This document shows positions 32,986 to 44,000 of a DNA stretch of 64,000 bases, piece by piece. Made by a program: the position numbers and the translations under genes. Numbering within the stretch: the first letter of the stretch is position 1; every line of letters starts with the position of its first letter. Source of the stretch: Roseiarcus sp963805295 (GTDB lineage Bacteria > Pseudomonadota > Alphaproteobacteria > Rhizobiales > Beijerinckiaceae); NCBI GenBank assembly GCA_963805295.1, contig CAWDTW010000052.1, positions 1 to 64,000 of the forward strand, given 5' to 3'. Below the pieces are notes generated by a model that did not search any database, had not been told where the DNA came from, and saw only the letters and a program-made list of their open reading frames with translations.

Positions 32986-34051
32986 CCATCCCGATGGCGC
33001 CGAGGATCCAGTTTTGCGGAGTGGCCTGGTCTCCCCATGCCTCGAGCGCTCGTCTCCATCCGAGATAGTTGGGCAGGTTCTTGGTGGCGACGCCGTGGAA
33101 GCGGCGCATCCATTCCTTGAGCCGGCCGTGATAGGCGTTGACGTTGTTGATATGGAGGTCGGGGGCCTCGGGGCTGGGCTTGCCCGGCGCGGGAACGACA
33201 TGGACCGGGATTTTCGCCCTGTGGGCGAAGGCCACGATCGCCTTTCCGCCGTCGCAGACGAACCGATTGGCGGGCGTGACCACGCCGTCCAGCGCCGCCG
33301 CGATCGAGGCGCGGTCGACATTGGGCAACACCGCGTCGGTGGTTGCGCCCTCGCGGTCGCGCGCCACCAGGATCGGGATGTTTTCGAAGAAGAGGCCCGG
33401 GTGCTTGGCCTTGCCGCCCCGCTTGCGCGGCGGGCGGGGAAGACCGGACCTGCGGCCCTTGAACAATTCGAGGATGAACGTCTCGTCCGCCTCGACAATG
33501 CCTCTCAGCGTCTTGGGCTTGTCCAGCGCGGGCGAGCCGAGAAACCGGTGTCGCCAGCGGAAGGCCGTGGTGGGGTGGACGTGGCAACGTTCGGCGGCCT
33601 TCGCCACGCTGGTTCCCTCGATCATCGCCTGGGCGTGGTCGAGCCATTGCTCCTTCTTGCGCAGCCCCGCCATCGGCGTCTTCGTCAGGGCGTTGAACGT
33701 GCGCCCGCAGCTCTTGCAGCGGGAGCGCGCCAGACCGTTCGCCCGTCCCCAGGCGACGATGTCGCGCCCCGCGCAATGGGGGCAACCCCGGCGTTCCACC
33801 TTCGCCTGGCCGATGTCCCCCAGCGCGTCCTCGCGAACCCGGCGCTGCTTGCGCGCGTCCCCCTCGGCAAGCGCCGCCGGCGCGTCCTCCGATCCTCGAG
33901 CCGCCGCCTCGACCGGTTCGCCAAAGCCCGACGCAACGTCCTCATCGGCCTCCTCGGCCTTGCAAAGCGCCTTCACCGCCTGTCGCCGCTGCGCTGGGGT
34001 CAACCTACCGATCCCGCCCAGCCAATCCTCAAATTCCGGGCTCTCCACCAA
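32960..34051 (-). CDS. IS1595 (ISXO2-like) transposase
   Basis: A 363-aa DDE-type transposase. An N-terminal helical region (about 1-70) is followed by a zinc ribbon, CPHCAGRDIVAWGRANGLAR SRCKSCGRTF, an HTH (SVAKAAERCHVHPTTAFRWR) and the IS1595 catalytic domain: VEADETFILELFKGRR, FVCDGGKAIVAFAHRAKIPV and INNVNAYHGRLKEWMRRFHG (the DDN/E-type triad), ending GPYQQITS. The frame is intact. I found no inverted repeat partner for the left-end sequence TTATCTGTTGATAAGGCC, so the right end may be truncated. Its left end abuts the broken secreted-protein gene. Confidence 0.88.
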   Translation of the reverse strand: MVESPEFEDWLGGIGRLTPAQRRQAVKALCKAEEADEDVASGFGEPVEAAARGSEDAPAALAEGDARKQRRVREDALGDIGQAKVERRGCPHCAGRDIVAWGRANGLARSRCKSCGRTFNALTKTPMAGLRKKEQWLDHAQAMIEGTSVAKAAERCHVHPTTAFRWRHRFLGSPALDKPKTLRGIVEADETFILELFKGRRSGLPRPPRKRGGKAKHPGLFFENIPILVARDREGATTDAVLPNVDRASIAAALDGVVTPANRFVCDGGKAIVAFAHRAKIPVHVVPAPGKPSPEAPDLHINNVNAYHGRLKEWMRRFHGVATKNLPNYLGWRRALEAWGDQATPQNWILGAIGMGPYQQITS

Positions 34052-34081
34052 CGCCTCCTCAAAATCAGACGCGCCAAGAAT

Positions 34082-34155
34082 AGCCCGAAATCAATACTAA
34101 ACGCCAATAGAGCCGTTCCGATTTTTTTGAAAACGTCGCGACGATCCTGTTGCAT
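34082..34155 (-). pseudogene. 5' stub of an exported protein gene
   Basis: From ATG 34155 the frame reads MQQDRRDVFKKIGTALLAFS and then enters the transposase-side sequence. GGTGGAAATC upstream is a plausible ribosome site, and the Arg/Lys plus hydrophobic pattern looks like an export signal. It could be the missing start of the broken gene at 32376-32985, separated from it by the transposase, or an unrelated stub. Confidence 0.3.
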
Positions 34156-34786
34156 GATTTCCACCTTTCCAAAATTAGAGGGGCGCCACCCGCGGGCCAT
34201 CCGAAGGCGCACGCCTGACGAAACACCGATTGTGCCACAAGAGAGTCGAACCTGGATTTCCCGCCAACAAAGGGAGCGCTGACCTAACGTCTTACCAGTT
34301 GGTTTCCTGGCGCTTCTCCATTCAATCTGGCCCCCAAAGTGGACCGCTTGTTTGGGAACGCTCGGGGAACTTAAAAGAATACCCGCCCCACTGAAGTCGA
34401 GACTACGTCCATTGCGCGGCTTTTTCAAGACTGAAATGTCGCTAAAATAGCGACCGAAGCAAAGCGCGACAATCGGGGCCCTCGAAAGTCTGCCAGCGCC
34501 GCCGGAGCCTCATTCGCTTCGACGGAAACTGGCGAGCGGCAAGCCCCTCGCCCTTCACTTGCGCCAAGTTCCCTGTTTGCGCGGTTTTCGCGAAAAACAT
34601 TCCCTGCTCCCGCGAAAAAAATCCCCGCTCGGTCCGCGTAGGGAATTGTCTGAGCAAGCCACTGTATTCATGGGCTTTTTCGAGGGCGAAAAAGCGTCGA
34701 AATCGGCCAAAACGAGCGAGATTCCCTGTTCATTTCCCTGATGGCAGGGAATTCGGTCCGCCGACGGCCGCCGACCGCAGCCTGCT
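34156..34786. other. Non-coding region with repeated motifs
   Basis: No gene is supported over about 630 bp. The left part has a tRNA-like T-loop (GGTTCGACTC on the minus strand) that fails to fold. The right part holds the CAGGGAAT motif block listed separately and the 3' end of alr. Confidence 0.4.
34567..34755. repeat. Block of TTCCCTG/CAGGGAA motifs
   Basis: Within 190 bp the heptamer TTCCCTG or its complement occurs about six times (for example AGTTCCCTGTTTGCGCGG, ACATTCCCTGCTCCCGCG, GATTCCCTGTTCATTTCCCT then GATGGCAGGGAATTC), separated by CGCGAAAAA-type spacers. Similar blocks recur in many proteobacterial genomes, but their origin is unclear. It ends 30 bp before the alr stop codon. 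Confidence 0.5.
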
Positions 34787-35983
34787 CTAGCCCGCATATT
34801 CGCGCCGGTAGCGCGCTCCGAGGCCGGTGAGGACCTGATAGCCGATCGTGCCGCTGCGCGCCGCGAAATCGTCGAGATCGGCCGAGCCGCCGAAGAATTC
34901 GGCCCTCGTGCCCGGCTGGACCGCATCTTCGGCGAGATCAGTCACGTCGACGATGCTGAGGTCCATCGAGACGCGCCCGACGAGCGGGCAGCGGCGGCCG
35001 GCGACGATGACCTCGGCGCCGGGCCTCGCGTCGGTTGCGCCCGCGCCGCGCGGCAGGCCGTCGGCGTAACCCGCGAGCAGGGTCGCGAGCCGGGTGCGGC
35101 GCCGCGCCGTCCACTGGGCGTTGTAGCCGCAGGTTGCGCCCGGCTCGATCCAGCGCGTCTGTTGGATGGCGACCGTGAGCGTGACCACTGGGCGCATCGG
35201 GCTGGGCCTGCCCGGCGTCGGATTGCCGCCGTAGAGCGCGTAGCCCGGCCGCGCGAGATCGTAGATCGGCCGCGCGGCGAGGAACATGCCCGAAGAATTG
35301 GCGAGCGAGGCGGGAAGATGCGGAAACGCCGCCCGCGCCGCCTCGAACCGCGCGATCTGCGCCGCGTTGACCGGATCGTCGGGAAGCTCGGACGAGACGA
35401 GATGGCTCATCAACAGGTCGGCGCCGCTCGCCGCGCCGCGCCGCTCCATCGCCTTTCGCATGGCCGCCAGCAATTCGAAGCCGAGCCGGCTCATGCCGGT
35501 GTCGAGATGGAGCGCGCAAGGACTGATTCGGCCGCGCGCTTCCGCGAAGGCCGACCAACGCTCGAGCTCGTCCGCGCTCCCGATCGCCGGCTTCAGGCGA
35601 TGGGCGGCGTAGTCGCCCGGGTCGGCGCCCGTCTCCAGTCCGTCGAGGACGGTGATTTCCGCCCCGTGCGGCAGCAGGCGGCGGAGCGCGACGCCCTCGC
35701 GGAGGTGGGCGACGAAGAACGCGCGCGCCCCGGCGGCCCACAACGCGGGAGCGGCTTTCTCGAGACCGATCCCATAGGCGTTCGCCTTGACCACGGCGGC
35801 GCATCGCCCGGGCGCGGCGCGGCGCTCGAGCGCGCGCCAGTTGTCGGCGAGCGCGCCGAGATCGATCGCGAGGCGCCCGGGCGCGGCTTGGAGAGATGCA
35901 GGTTCGACCACCAAAGACATTTTTCCATCGCTGCCGCGGGCCGTCTGCGCCGATAGTCCGGCGACGTCGAACTCGGCGGTCAT
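34787..35983 (-). CDS. alr: Alanine racemase
   Basis: Alr supplies D-alanine for peptidoglycan. The 398-aa frame starts at 35983; an internal start at 35920 (MSLVVEPASLQ) is also possible and would remove a poorly conserved leader. The PLP lysine lies in AAVVKANAYGIGLEKA. LHLDTGMSRLGFE, ANSSGMFLAARPIYDLARPG and YALYGGNPTPG are family blocks; the second catalytic base is Tyr in CGYNAQWTAR, and VGRVSMDLSIVDVTD is typical. The end GYQVLTGLGARYRREYAG is complete. The gene is divergent from the yej operon. Confidence 0.93.
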   Translation of the reverse strand: MTAEFDVAGLSAQTARGSDGKMSLVVEPASLQAAPGRLAIDLGALADNWRALERRAAPGRCAAVVKANAYGIGLEKAAPALWAAGARAFFVAHLREGVALRRLLPHGAEITVLDGLETGADPGDYAAHRLKPAIGSADELERWSAFAEARGRISPCALHLDTGMSRLGFELLAAMRKAMERRGAASGADLLMSHLVSSELPDDPVNAAQIARFEAARAAFPHLPASLANSSGMFLAARPIYDLARPGYALYGGNPTPGRPSPMRPVVTLTVAIQQTRWIEPGATCGYNAQWTARRRTRLATLLAGYADGLPRGAGATDARPGAEVIVAGRRCPLVGRVSMDLSIVDVTDLAEDAVQPGTRAEFFGGSADLDDFAARSGTIGYQVLTGLGARYRREYAG

Positions 35984-36125
35984 TTCAGCCCGGACTTATG
36001 CGCGAGCCGGCTCTGCCGGGCAACACGCCCCATCTCGACCTCGGCTGCGCCTCGCTTTCGCCGCTCTCGCTGGCAATGAGCCTGCGGGCGCGGTAAATCC
36101 CGCCAAATCTCGAGGCGACAATTCG

Positions 36126-37991
36126 ATGACGATGACATTCACCCGCAGGGCGGCGATTCGGACCGGGGCGGGCGGCGCGCTCGCGGCTCTTCTTGCGCGT
36201 CCGCTCGCCCCGCTCGCCGGCAATTCGATCGAGACGCACGGCCTCTCGTCCTTCGGCGATCTCGCCCTGCCGCCCGACTTCCCGCATTTCTCATACGTCA
36301 ACCCGCACGCGCCGACCGGCGGGCTCCTGTCGCTTCAGATCACCGGAACCAGCGGCAACCAGAACTTCGACACGTTCGACACGCTCAACATCTACAGCTG
36401 GAAGGGCAACGGCGCGGCCGGCATGGGCGCGACGTTCGACACGCTGATGACCGCCAACGGCGACGAGCCGGATTCGGTCTATGGGCTGCTGGCGCAATCG
36501 GTACGCGTTTCCCGCGACAAGCTCGACTATCGTTTTCGGCTTCGGCCGGAAGCCCGCTTCTTCGACGGATCGAAGGTCACCGCGGCCGACGTCGCCTTCT
36601 CGCTCACTGTGCTGAAAGAGAAGGGCCATCCGATCTACGCTGAGCTCCTGAAAGAGGTCGAGCAGGCGACCGCCGAGGGCGACGACGTCGTCCACGTGCG
36701 CTTCGTCAAGGGTCGCAGCCGCGACGCCCATCTCATCGTCGTCGGCATGCCGGTCTTCTGCGCAGCCTGGTGGAAGGGGCGCGACTTCGCCGCCGCGACC
36801 CTCGAGCCGCCGCTCGGCTCCGGGCCCTATGAGGTCAAGGCGTTCGAACAGGGGCGCTTCATCGAATTCGAGCGACGGCCCGACTATTGGGGCGCGAAGC
36901 TGCCGGTCAATCTCGGCCAGAACAATTTCGACCGACTGCGTTTCGAATATTATCGCGAGCGTCAGGTCGCCTTCGAGGCGTTCAAGGCTGGGGCGACCAA
37001 CTATCACGAGGAATTTACCTCGCGCTTCTGGGCGACGGCCTACGACTTCCCCGCCGCCAAGGACGGGCGGGTCAAGAAAGAGGTGCTGCACGACGGCGCG
37101 CCCTCGCGCACGCAGGGCTGGTACCTCAACACCCGCCGCGAGCAGTTCAAGGACCCGCGCGTGCGGGAGGCGATCGGCCTCGCCTTCGATTTCGAATGGA
37201 CCAACAAGAACGTGATGTATTCCGCCTATAAGCGGATCGTCTCGTTTTTCCCCAACAGCGACATGGAGGCGAAGGGCAAGCCCGGTCCGGACGAACTCGA
37301 GCTCCTCGAGCCGTTCCGCGCCGAGCTTCCGGCTTCCGTCTTCGACGACCCCTACGCGCCGCCGGAGAGCGACGGCTCGGGCTTCGACCGCGCGCTGCTC
37401 AAACAGGCCTATGACCTCTTGTTGTCGGCCGGATGCAAGCGCGACGGCGCGGCGATGATGCTGCCGAACGGCAAGCCCCTGACCCTCGAATTCCTGGACA
37501 GCAGCAGCGCCTTGCAGCCGCATACGATGCCCTTCGTCCAGAATCTCGGGAAGTTGGGGATCCAGGCGAACATGCGCATCGTCGACGCCGCGCAGTACAA
37601 GAGCCGCACCGACGCGTTCGACTTCGACGTCGTCAGCGCGGCGTCGGGCGGCTCGACGACGCCGGGCGGCGATCTGAGGGTCGTTTACACGTCTGAGGCG
37701 GCGGCGCAGAACGGCTCGCGCAATCTGGCGGGCGTTTCTGATCCCGTGGTCGACGCGCTGGTCGAGACGATCGCCGCGGCGAAATCGCGCGACGCGCTCG
37801 ACACGGCCTGCCGCGCGCTCGACCGGGTCTTGCGGGCGGGGCATTATTGGGTGCCGATGTGGTATCGCGACACCTATTGGGTCGCCTACTGGGACGCCTT
37901 CGCGCGGCCGGAGCGCCAGCCGAAGCTCGGCGTCGGCGCGCCTGGCACCTGGTGGTGGGACGAAGGAAAGGCCAAGGCGATTGGGCTGTGA
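36126..37991 (+). CDS. yejA: Peptide ABC transporter binding protein YejA
   Basis: A 621-aa SBP_bac_5 family protein that binds peptides in the periplasm. The N-terminus MTMTFTRRAAIRTGAGGALA is a Tat-type signal (RR at 7-8), with cleavage near residue 35. The mature domain has SFGDLALPPDFPHFSYVNPH, FDTLMTANGDEPDSVYGLLA, KVTAADVAFSLTVLKEKGHP and TRREQFKDPRVREAIGLAFD. These are the YejA-specific forms of the family. In E. coli and Brucella YejABEF imports oligopeptides such as microcin C and defends against cationic peptides. It is first in a yejA-B-E-F operon. Confidence 0.93.
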   Translation: MTMTFTRRAAIRTGAGGALAALLARPLAPLAGNSIETHGLSSFGDLALPPDFPHFSYVNPHAPTGGLLSLQITGTSGNQNFDTFDTLNIYSWKGNGAAGMGATFDTLMTANGDEPDSVYGLLAQSVRVSRDKLDYRFRLRPEARFFDGSKVTAADVAFSLTVLKEKGHPIYAELLKEVEQATAEGDDVVHVRFVKGRSRDAHLIVVGMPVFCAAWWKGRDFAAATLEPPLGSGPYEVKAFEQGRFIEFERRPDYWGAKLPVNLGQNNFDRLRFEYYRERQVAFEAFKAGATNYHEEFTSRFWATAYDFPAAKDGRVKKEVLHDGAPSRTQGWYLNTRREQFKDPRVREAIGLAFDFEWTNKNVMYSAYKRIVSFFPNSDMEAKGKPGPDELELLEPFRAELPASVFDDPYAPPESDGSGFDRALLKQAYDLLLSAGCKRDGAAMMLPNGKPLTLEFLDSSSALQPHTMPFVQNLGKLGIQANMRIVDAAQYKSRTDAFDFDVVSAASGGSTTPGGDLRVVYTSEAAAQNGSRNLAGVSDPVVDALVETIAAAKSRDALDTACRALDRVLRAGHYWVPMWYRDTYWVAYWDAFARPERQPKLGVGAPGTWWWDEGKAKAIGL

Positions 37992-37999
37992 CGCGATGA

Positions 38000-38134
38000 G
38001 GCAGTCGGCAGTCGGCGGTCGGCAGTCGGGGTCAATCGGCCGCCGGCGCCGACGCTTAGGCGGCATGCCGCTGCGCGTCGCCGATCACGGTCCACGTGTT
38101 CAGTCGACTGCCGACTCCCCATTGCCGACTGCCG
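38000..38134. repeat. GTCGGCA palindromic element, copy 2 (between yejA and yejB)
   Basis: The left arm GGCAGTCGGCAGTCGGCGGT then CGGCAGTCGGGG (38000-38031) and the right arm CAGTCGACTGCCGACTCCCC then ATTGCCGACTGCCG (38101-38134) are inverted versions of the same heptamer series. The interior also has a CGGCATGCCG palindrome. It matches the arms of copy 1 at 24108-24210. Confidence 0.75.
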
Positions 38135-38143
38135 AAGCGTAGC

Positions 38144-39244
38144 ATGTTCGCCTACCTCATTCGCCGCCTCTTGCTGATGATCCCGACGATTCTCGGCATC
38201 ATGGCGGTCTCCTTCGCCATTGTTCAGTTCGTGCCCGGCGGTCCGGTCGAGCGCGCGATCGCGCAATTGCAAGGCGCGAATCAGAGTTCGACCGCCGGTT
38301 TCGGCGGCGGAGGCGGGCAGATCGGCGTCGGCGCTTCGCAGGCTGGCGGCGACATCTCTTCGCGCTATCGCGGCTCGCAGGGCCTCGATCCGAAGTTCAT
38401 CAAGGAATTGGAGAAGCAGTACGGCTTCGACAAGCCGGCGTGGGAGCGGTTCTGGATCCTCGTGCGCGACTACGCGACCTTCAATTTCGGCAAGAGCTAC
38501 TACCGCGACACGCCGGTCCTGACGCTGATCGAGGAGAAGCTGCCGGTGTCGATCTCGCTCGGCATGTGGATGACCCTCATCTCCTATGCAATCTCGATTC
38601 CGCTCGGCATCCGCAAGGCGGTCAAGGACGGCTCGCGCTTCGACACCGCGACCTCGGCCGTCGTCATCTTCGGCTACGCGATTCCGAACTTCCTGTTCGC
38701 GGTCCTTCTCATCGTGCTCTTCTGCGGCGGATCGTTCTGGCAGATTTTTCCGCTGCGGGGCTTGACCTCCGACAATTTCGCCGAGCTCGACTGGCCGCAC
38801 AAGATTCTCGACTACCTCTGGCACGTCACGCTGCCGGTGAGCGCGCTGGTGCTCGGCTCCTTCGCCACCTCGACGTTGCTCACCAAGAATTCCTTTCTCG
38901 ACGAGATCAAGAAGTCCTATGTGCAGACGGCGCGCATGAAGGGCCTCAGCGAACGCAGCGTGCTCTACGGCCATGTGTTCCGCAACGCGATGCTGATCGT
39001 CATCGCCGGATTCCCCGGCGCCTTCATCGCCGCCTTCTTCACCGGCTCGCTCCTGATCGAGCAGGTGTTCTCGCTCGACGGGCTCGGCTATCTTTCTTAC
39101 AATTCGCTCATTCAGCGCGATTATCCGGTGGTGCTCGCCAACCTCTACATCTTCGCGCTCATCGGCCTCGTCGTGAACCTCATCTCCGATCTCACCTACA
39201 CCTGGATCGATCCGCGCATCGATTTCGAAACGCGCGAGGTTTGA
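38144..39244 (+). CDS. yejB: Peptide ABC transporter permease YejB
   Basis: A 366-aa inner-membrane permease with a first helix LIRRLLLMIPTILGIMAVSF and FVPGGPVERAI, the DppB-like start. A Gly/Ser-rich periplasmic insert (about residues 45-80) and FGKSYYRDTPVLTLIEEKLP are specific to YejB. The coupling EAA-type loop reads YVQTARMKGLSERSVLYGHV, and the end is DLTYTWIDPRIDFETREV. The start ATG at 38144 lies right after the palindromic element. It forms a heterodimer with YejE. Confidence 0.94.
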   Translation: MFAYLIRRLLLMIPTILGIMAVSFAIVQFVPGGPVERAIAQLQGANQSSTAGFGGGGGQIGVGASQAGGDISSRYRGSQGLDPKFIKELEKQYGFDKPAWERFWILVRDYATFNFGKSYYRDTPVLTLIEEKLPVSISLGMWMTLISYAISIPLGIRKAVKDGSRFDTATSAVVIFGYAIPNFLFAVLLIVLFCGGSFWQIFPLRGLTSDNFAELDWPHKILDYLWHVTLPVSALVLGSFATSTLLTKNSFLDEIKKSYVQTARMKGLSERSVLYGHVFRNAMLIVIAGFPGAFIAAFFTGSLLIEQVFSLDGLGYLSYNSLIQRDYPVVLANLYIFALIGLVVNLISDLTYTWIDPRIDFETREV

Positions 39245-39246
39245 GG

Positions 39247-40370
39247 GTGGGGCGCCAATGGCTCAAGCTCACGCCGATGAACCGCCGGCGGCTCGACAAC
39301 TTCCGCCGCAACCGGCGCGGGGCATGGTCGCTGCGCATCTTCCTGGTGTTGTTCGCCGCCTCGCTCTGTGCGGAATTCATCGCCAATGACCGGCCGCTGA
39401 TCGCCGCATACAAGGGCGAGCTTCTCTTTCCGGTGTTCGTCGACTATCCGGAGGACAAGTTCGGCGGCTTCCAGGCGCGCGCCGACTATCGCGATCCCTT
39501 CGTCGCCGACGAGATCAAGGCCCACGGCTGGATGATCTGGCCGCCGATCCGCTTCGCCAATTCGACCACCATTCTCGATCCGCCGACGCCGCTGCCGACC
39601 CCGCCGACCTGGATGTTGAGCGAGGCGCAATGCCGCGCGGCGTTTGCGAAACAGGGTGCGAAAGACGCCGCGACCGTCGCCTCGCCCTGCTGGAAGCTGG
39701 AGCCTCTATGGCTCGGCTCCGATCAGGACGGGCACGACATTGTCGCGCGCCTGCTCTATGGCTTCCGCATCTCCGTATTATTCGGCCTCATCCTCGCCGG
39801 CGTGTCGTCGGTCATCGGCGTCTTCGCCGGAGCGGTGCAGGGCTATTTCGGCGGCTGGCTCGACCTCACGATGCAGCGGGTGATCGAGATCTGGTCTTCG
39901 CTGCCGCATCTCTACATTCTCATCATCCTGTCGGCGATTCTGGCGCCGAGCTTCTTCGTGCTCTTGACGATCCTGCTGCTGTTCTCGTGGGTGAGCCTCG
40001 TCCATGTGGTGCGGGCGGAGTTCCTGCGGGCGCGCAATTTCGAATATGTCAACGCGGCGCGCGCGCTCGGGCTCTCCAACGCCAAGATCATCGTCAAGCA
40101 CGTGTTGCCGAACGCGATGGTGGCGACGCTGACCTTCCTGCCTTTCATCGTCAATTCGTCGATCAGCACCTTGACCTCGCTCGACTTCCTGGGCCTCGGC
40201 ATGCCGCCGGGCTCGCCCTCGCTCGGCGAACTTTTGTTGCAGGGCAAGTCGAATCTCTCGGCGCCGTGGATCGGCCTCTCCGCCTTCGCCGTCACCGCGT
40301 TGATGCTCTCGCTCCTCATCTTCGTCGGCGAGGCGGTGCGCGACGCGTTCGATCCGCGAAAGACCTTCTC

Positions 40371-40374
<4 letters not shown>
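39247..40374 (+). CDS. yejE: Peptide ABC transporter permease YejE
   Basis: A 375-aa permease. GTG at 39247 immediately follows the yejB stop (GAGG upstream); ATG 39277 is an alternative. The N-terminus LTPMNRRRLDNFRRNRRGAW leads to helix SLRIFLVLFAASLCAEFIAN, the long YejE periplasmic segment (FPVFVDYPEDKFGG, WPPIRFANSTTILDPPTPLP), then GSDQDGHDIVARLLYGFRIS, and the EAA loop FEYVNAARALGLSNAKIIVK. The last codons overlap the GTG start of yejF. Confidence 0.93.
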
Positions 40375-42002
<1,628 letters not shown>

Positions 42003-42003
<1 letters not shown>

Positions 42004-43247
42004 TGAGCCCCGTGGCCCGCGCCGTCATCATCGTGCTCGATTCGGTCGGCTGCGGCGGCGCGGAAGACGCCCGTTCTTACGGCGACGAGGGCGCCGACAC
42101 GTTGGGTCACATCGCCGAGGCCTGCGCGCTCGGACGCGGCAACCGCGAGGGCTCGAGGCGCGGGCCGCTGAATCTCCCGCGCCTCGACGCGCTCGGGCTC
42201 GGCCATGCGATGAAGGCGTCCACCGGCCGCGCGCCGCCGGGCTTCGCGATGGGGAGCCCACGCGGCCAATGGGGCTACGGCATCGAGACGTCGAGGGGCA
42301 AGGACACGCCCTCCGGCCATTGGGAGATCGCCGGAACGCCGGTCGATTTCGACTGGGGCTACTTTCCCGAAACCGTTCCCGCCTTTCCCGAAGCCCTGAC
42401 CTCCGCGCTGATTGCCGAGGGGAAGCTGCCGGGCATTCTCGGAAACAGGCATGCGTCGGGCACCGTGATCATCGAGGAGCTCGGCGAGGAGCATGTGAGG
42501 ACGGGGAGACCCATCTGCTACACCTCGGCCAACTCGGTGCTCCAGATCGCCGCGCACGAGGAGGCCTTCGGGCTCGATCGGCTCTACGAGCTCTGCCGCA
42601 TCGGGCGCCGCCTCTGCGATCCCTTGAAAATCGCGCGCGTCATCGCGCGGCCGTTCGTGGGGAAGACGGCGAAAGGCTTCGTGCGCACGCCCCATCGCAA
42701 GGATTTCGCCGTGCCGCCGCCCGACGGCAATCTCTTGCAGCGGGCGGCCGAGGCGGGTCGCGCAATTGTCTCGATCGGCAAGATCGGCGACATTTTCGCC
42801 CATCGCGACACGGGCGACGAGCGCAAGGGCAAGAGCAACGACGGCAACGTCGATCTTTTGCTCGACGCGCTCAAGACGACCCCGCATGGCGGGCTCATTG
42901 TCGTCAATCTCGTCGATTTCGACACCGAATACGGCCATCGCCGCGACGTGCCCGGCTACGCCGCCTGTCTCGAGGCGTTCGACCGGCGGCTCGTAGAGAT
43001 CGAGCCGGCGATGCGGCCGGACGATTTTTGTCTCATCACCGCCGATCACGGCAACGACCCGACCTTCCGCGGCTTCGACCACACCCGCGAACACGTGCCG
43101 ATCCTCGCCTTCGGCGCAGGCGCGCCGCCCGGGCCGATCGGCGCGCGCGCGAGCCTCGCCGACATCGCCGAGACGATCGCCGCCAAACTCGGCCTTCCGC
43201 AAGGATCGCATGGGCGGGCGTGGGCGCCGTCATCGCGAGAGCCTTAG
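42003..43247 (+). CDS. deoB: Phosphopentomutase
   Basis: DeoB interconverts (deoxy)ribose 1- and 5-phosphate in nucleoside salvage. The ATG at 42003 shares bases with the yejF stop (TGATGA). The 414-aa protein has the metalloenzyme blocks AVIIVLDSVGCGGAEDA, DEGADTLGHIAE, GKDTPSGHWEIAG (phospho-residue Thr), VNLVDFDTEYGHRRDVPGY and LITADHGNDPTFRGFDHTRE, giving all Mn-binding Asp/His residues. Its reading frame equals that of the 5' part of frameshifted yejF. Translational coupling to the peptide transporter is unusual but may be only positional. Confidence 0.93.
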
Positions 43248-43391
43248 GGTCAAAACCCAATCGGCGTGCTTACGCCGGTGACCGCCTTGCGCTAAATAGC
43301 GGTCATTCGCCGAAGATGTGACGAGCGGGTCAAATCGGCCCTAAAACGTCGCGGTAGGAAGACTGATTCATCACCCTATAAACCGGGCTCA

Positions 43392-43431
43392 AGCGTTTCG
43401 TGGGCTGCTGCAGCGTTTCGTGGGCTGCTGC
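43392..43431. repeat. 20-bp perfect tandem duplication
   Basis: AGCGTTTCGTGGGCTGCTGC occurs twice head to tail (43392-43411 and 43412-43431) in the spacer between deoB and the peroxidase cluster. A recent slip duplication; no function is evident. Confidence 0.9.
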
Positions 43432-43527
43432 TTGACCCGAACGAAGTCCATTCGTTGGCTACCACTTGCGGTTGACTAATCCTTCAATCGAGCACAGCAT
43501 ATTTTTTGCCACTAACGGCGTCGAGTT

Positions 43528-43959
43528 ATGAGCGTTCTGTTAGAAATGATCGGCCGTGGTTGGGATAATTTTCTCGCGCGGCCAAATGGCTCCCTGAGTT
43601 TGCGGTTCTACGTCCAGCCGACGATGGCGGGCTTGTTAGCCCTGCGTGCCGGCATTCAGGATGCGAGGCAGGGGCGGCAGGGCTATCTGTGGGCGATGCT
43701 AACGCGCCCGGAGAGGCGTCTGCAGTTGCTCCACGAGGGCTGGCGGGGAGCGATGACCCCCTTCCTGTTGGCGATCGCGCTCGACTGCATCTATCAGCTC
43801 ATGACAGTCCGGTTTGTCTATCCGCTGGAGCTGCTGTTTACAGCGACTTTGCTGGCGCTCGTCCCATACGCCTTGTTGCGAGGACCCTTCAATCGCCTCG
43901 CGCGTCTGTTTTTCCCGGCGGCTCGGCCGCCGCCGGCAGAACCCAGTCCACAACAATAG
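43528..43959 (+). CDS. Small inner-membrane protein at the head of the peroxidase cluster
   Basis: A 143-aa protein starting at ATG 43528. The N-terminal 70 residues are soluble and basic (MSVLLEMIGRGWDNFLARPN ... LRFYVQPTMAGLLALRAGI), followed by two hydrophobic helices (MTPFLLAIALDCIYQLMTVR and LELLFTATLLALVPYALLRG) and a Pro-rich tail. No family is recognised. It lies 41 bp before the next gene and begins a plus-strand cluster with the DyP peroxidase and an outer-membrane protein. Confidence 0.7.
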   Translation: MSVLLEMIGRGWDNFLARPNGSLSLRFYVQPTMAGLLALRAGIQDARQGRQGYLWAMLTRPERRLQLLHEGWRGAMTPFLLAIALDCIYQLMTVRFVYPLELLFTATLLALVPYALLRGPFNRLARLFFPAARPPPAEPSPQQ

Positions 43960-44000
43960 TTTCATTACCTGAGGAAACACATCGAGGAAAGGCCAACACA

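Noticed and set aside
34230..34330. tRNA-like segment on the minus strand with GGTTCGACTC
   Set aside because: The T-stem pairs only one or two bases and no matching acceptor stem or D-arm could be placed; it is not a tRNA gene.
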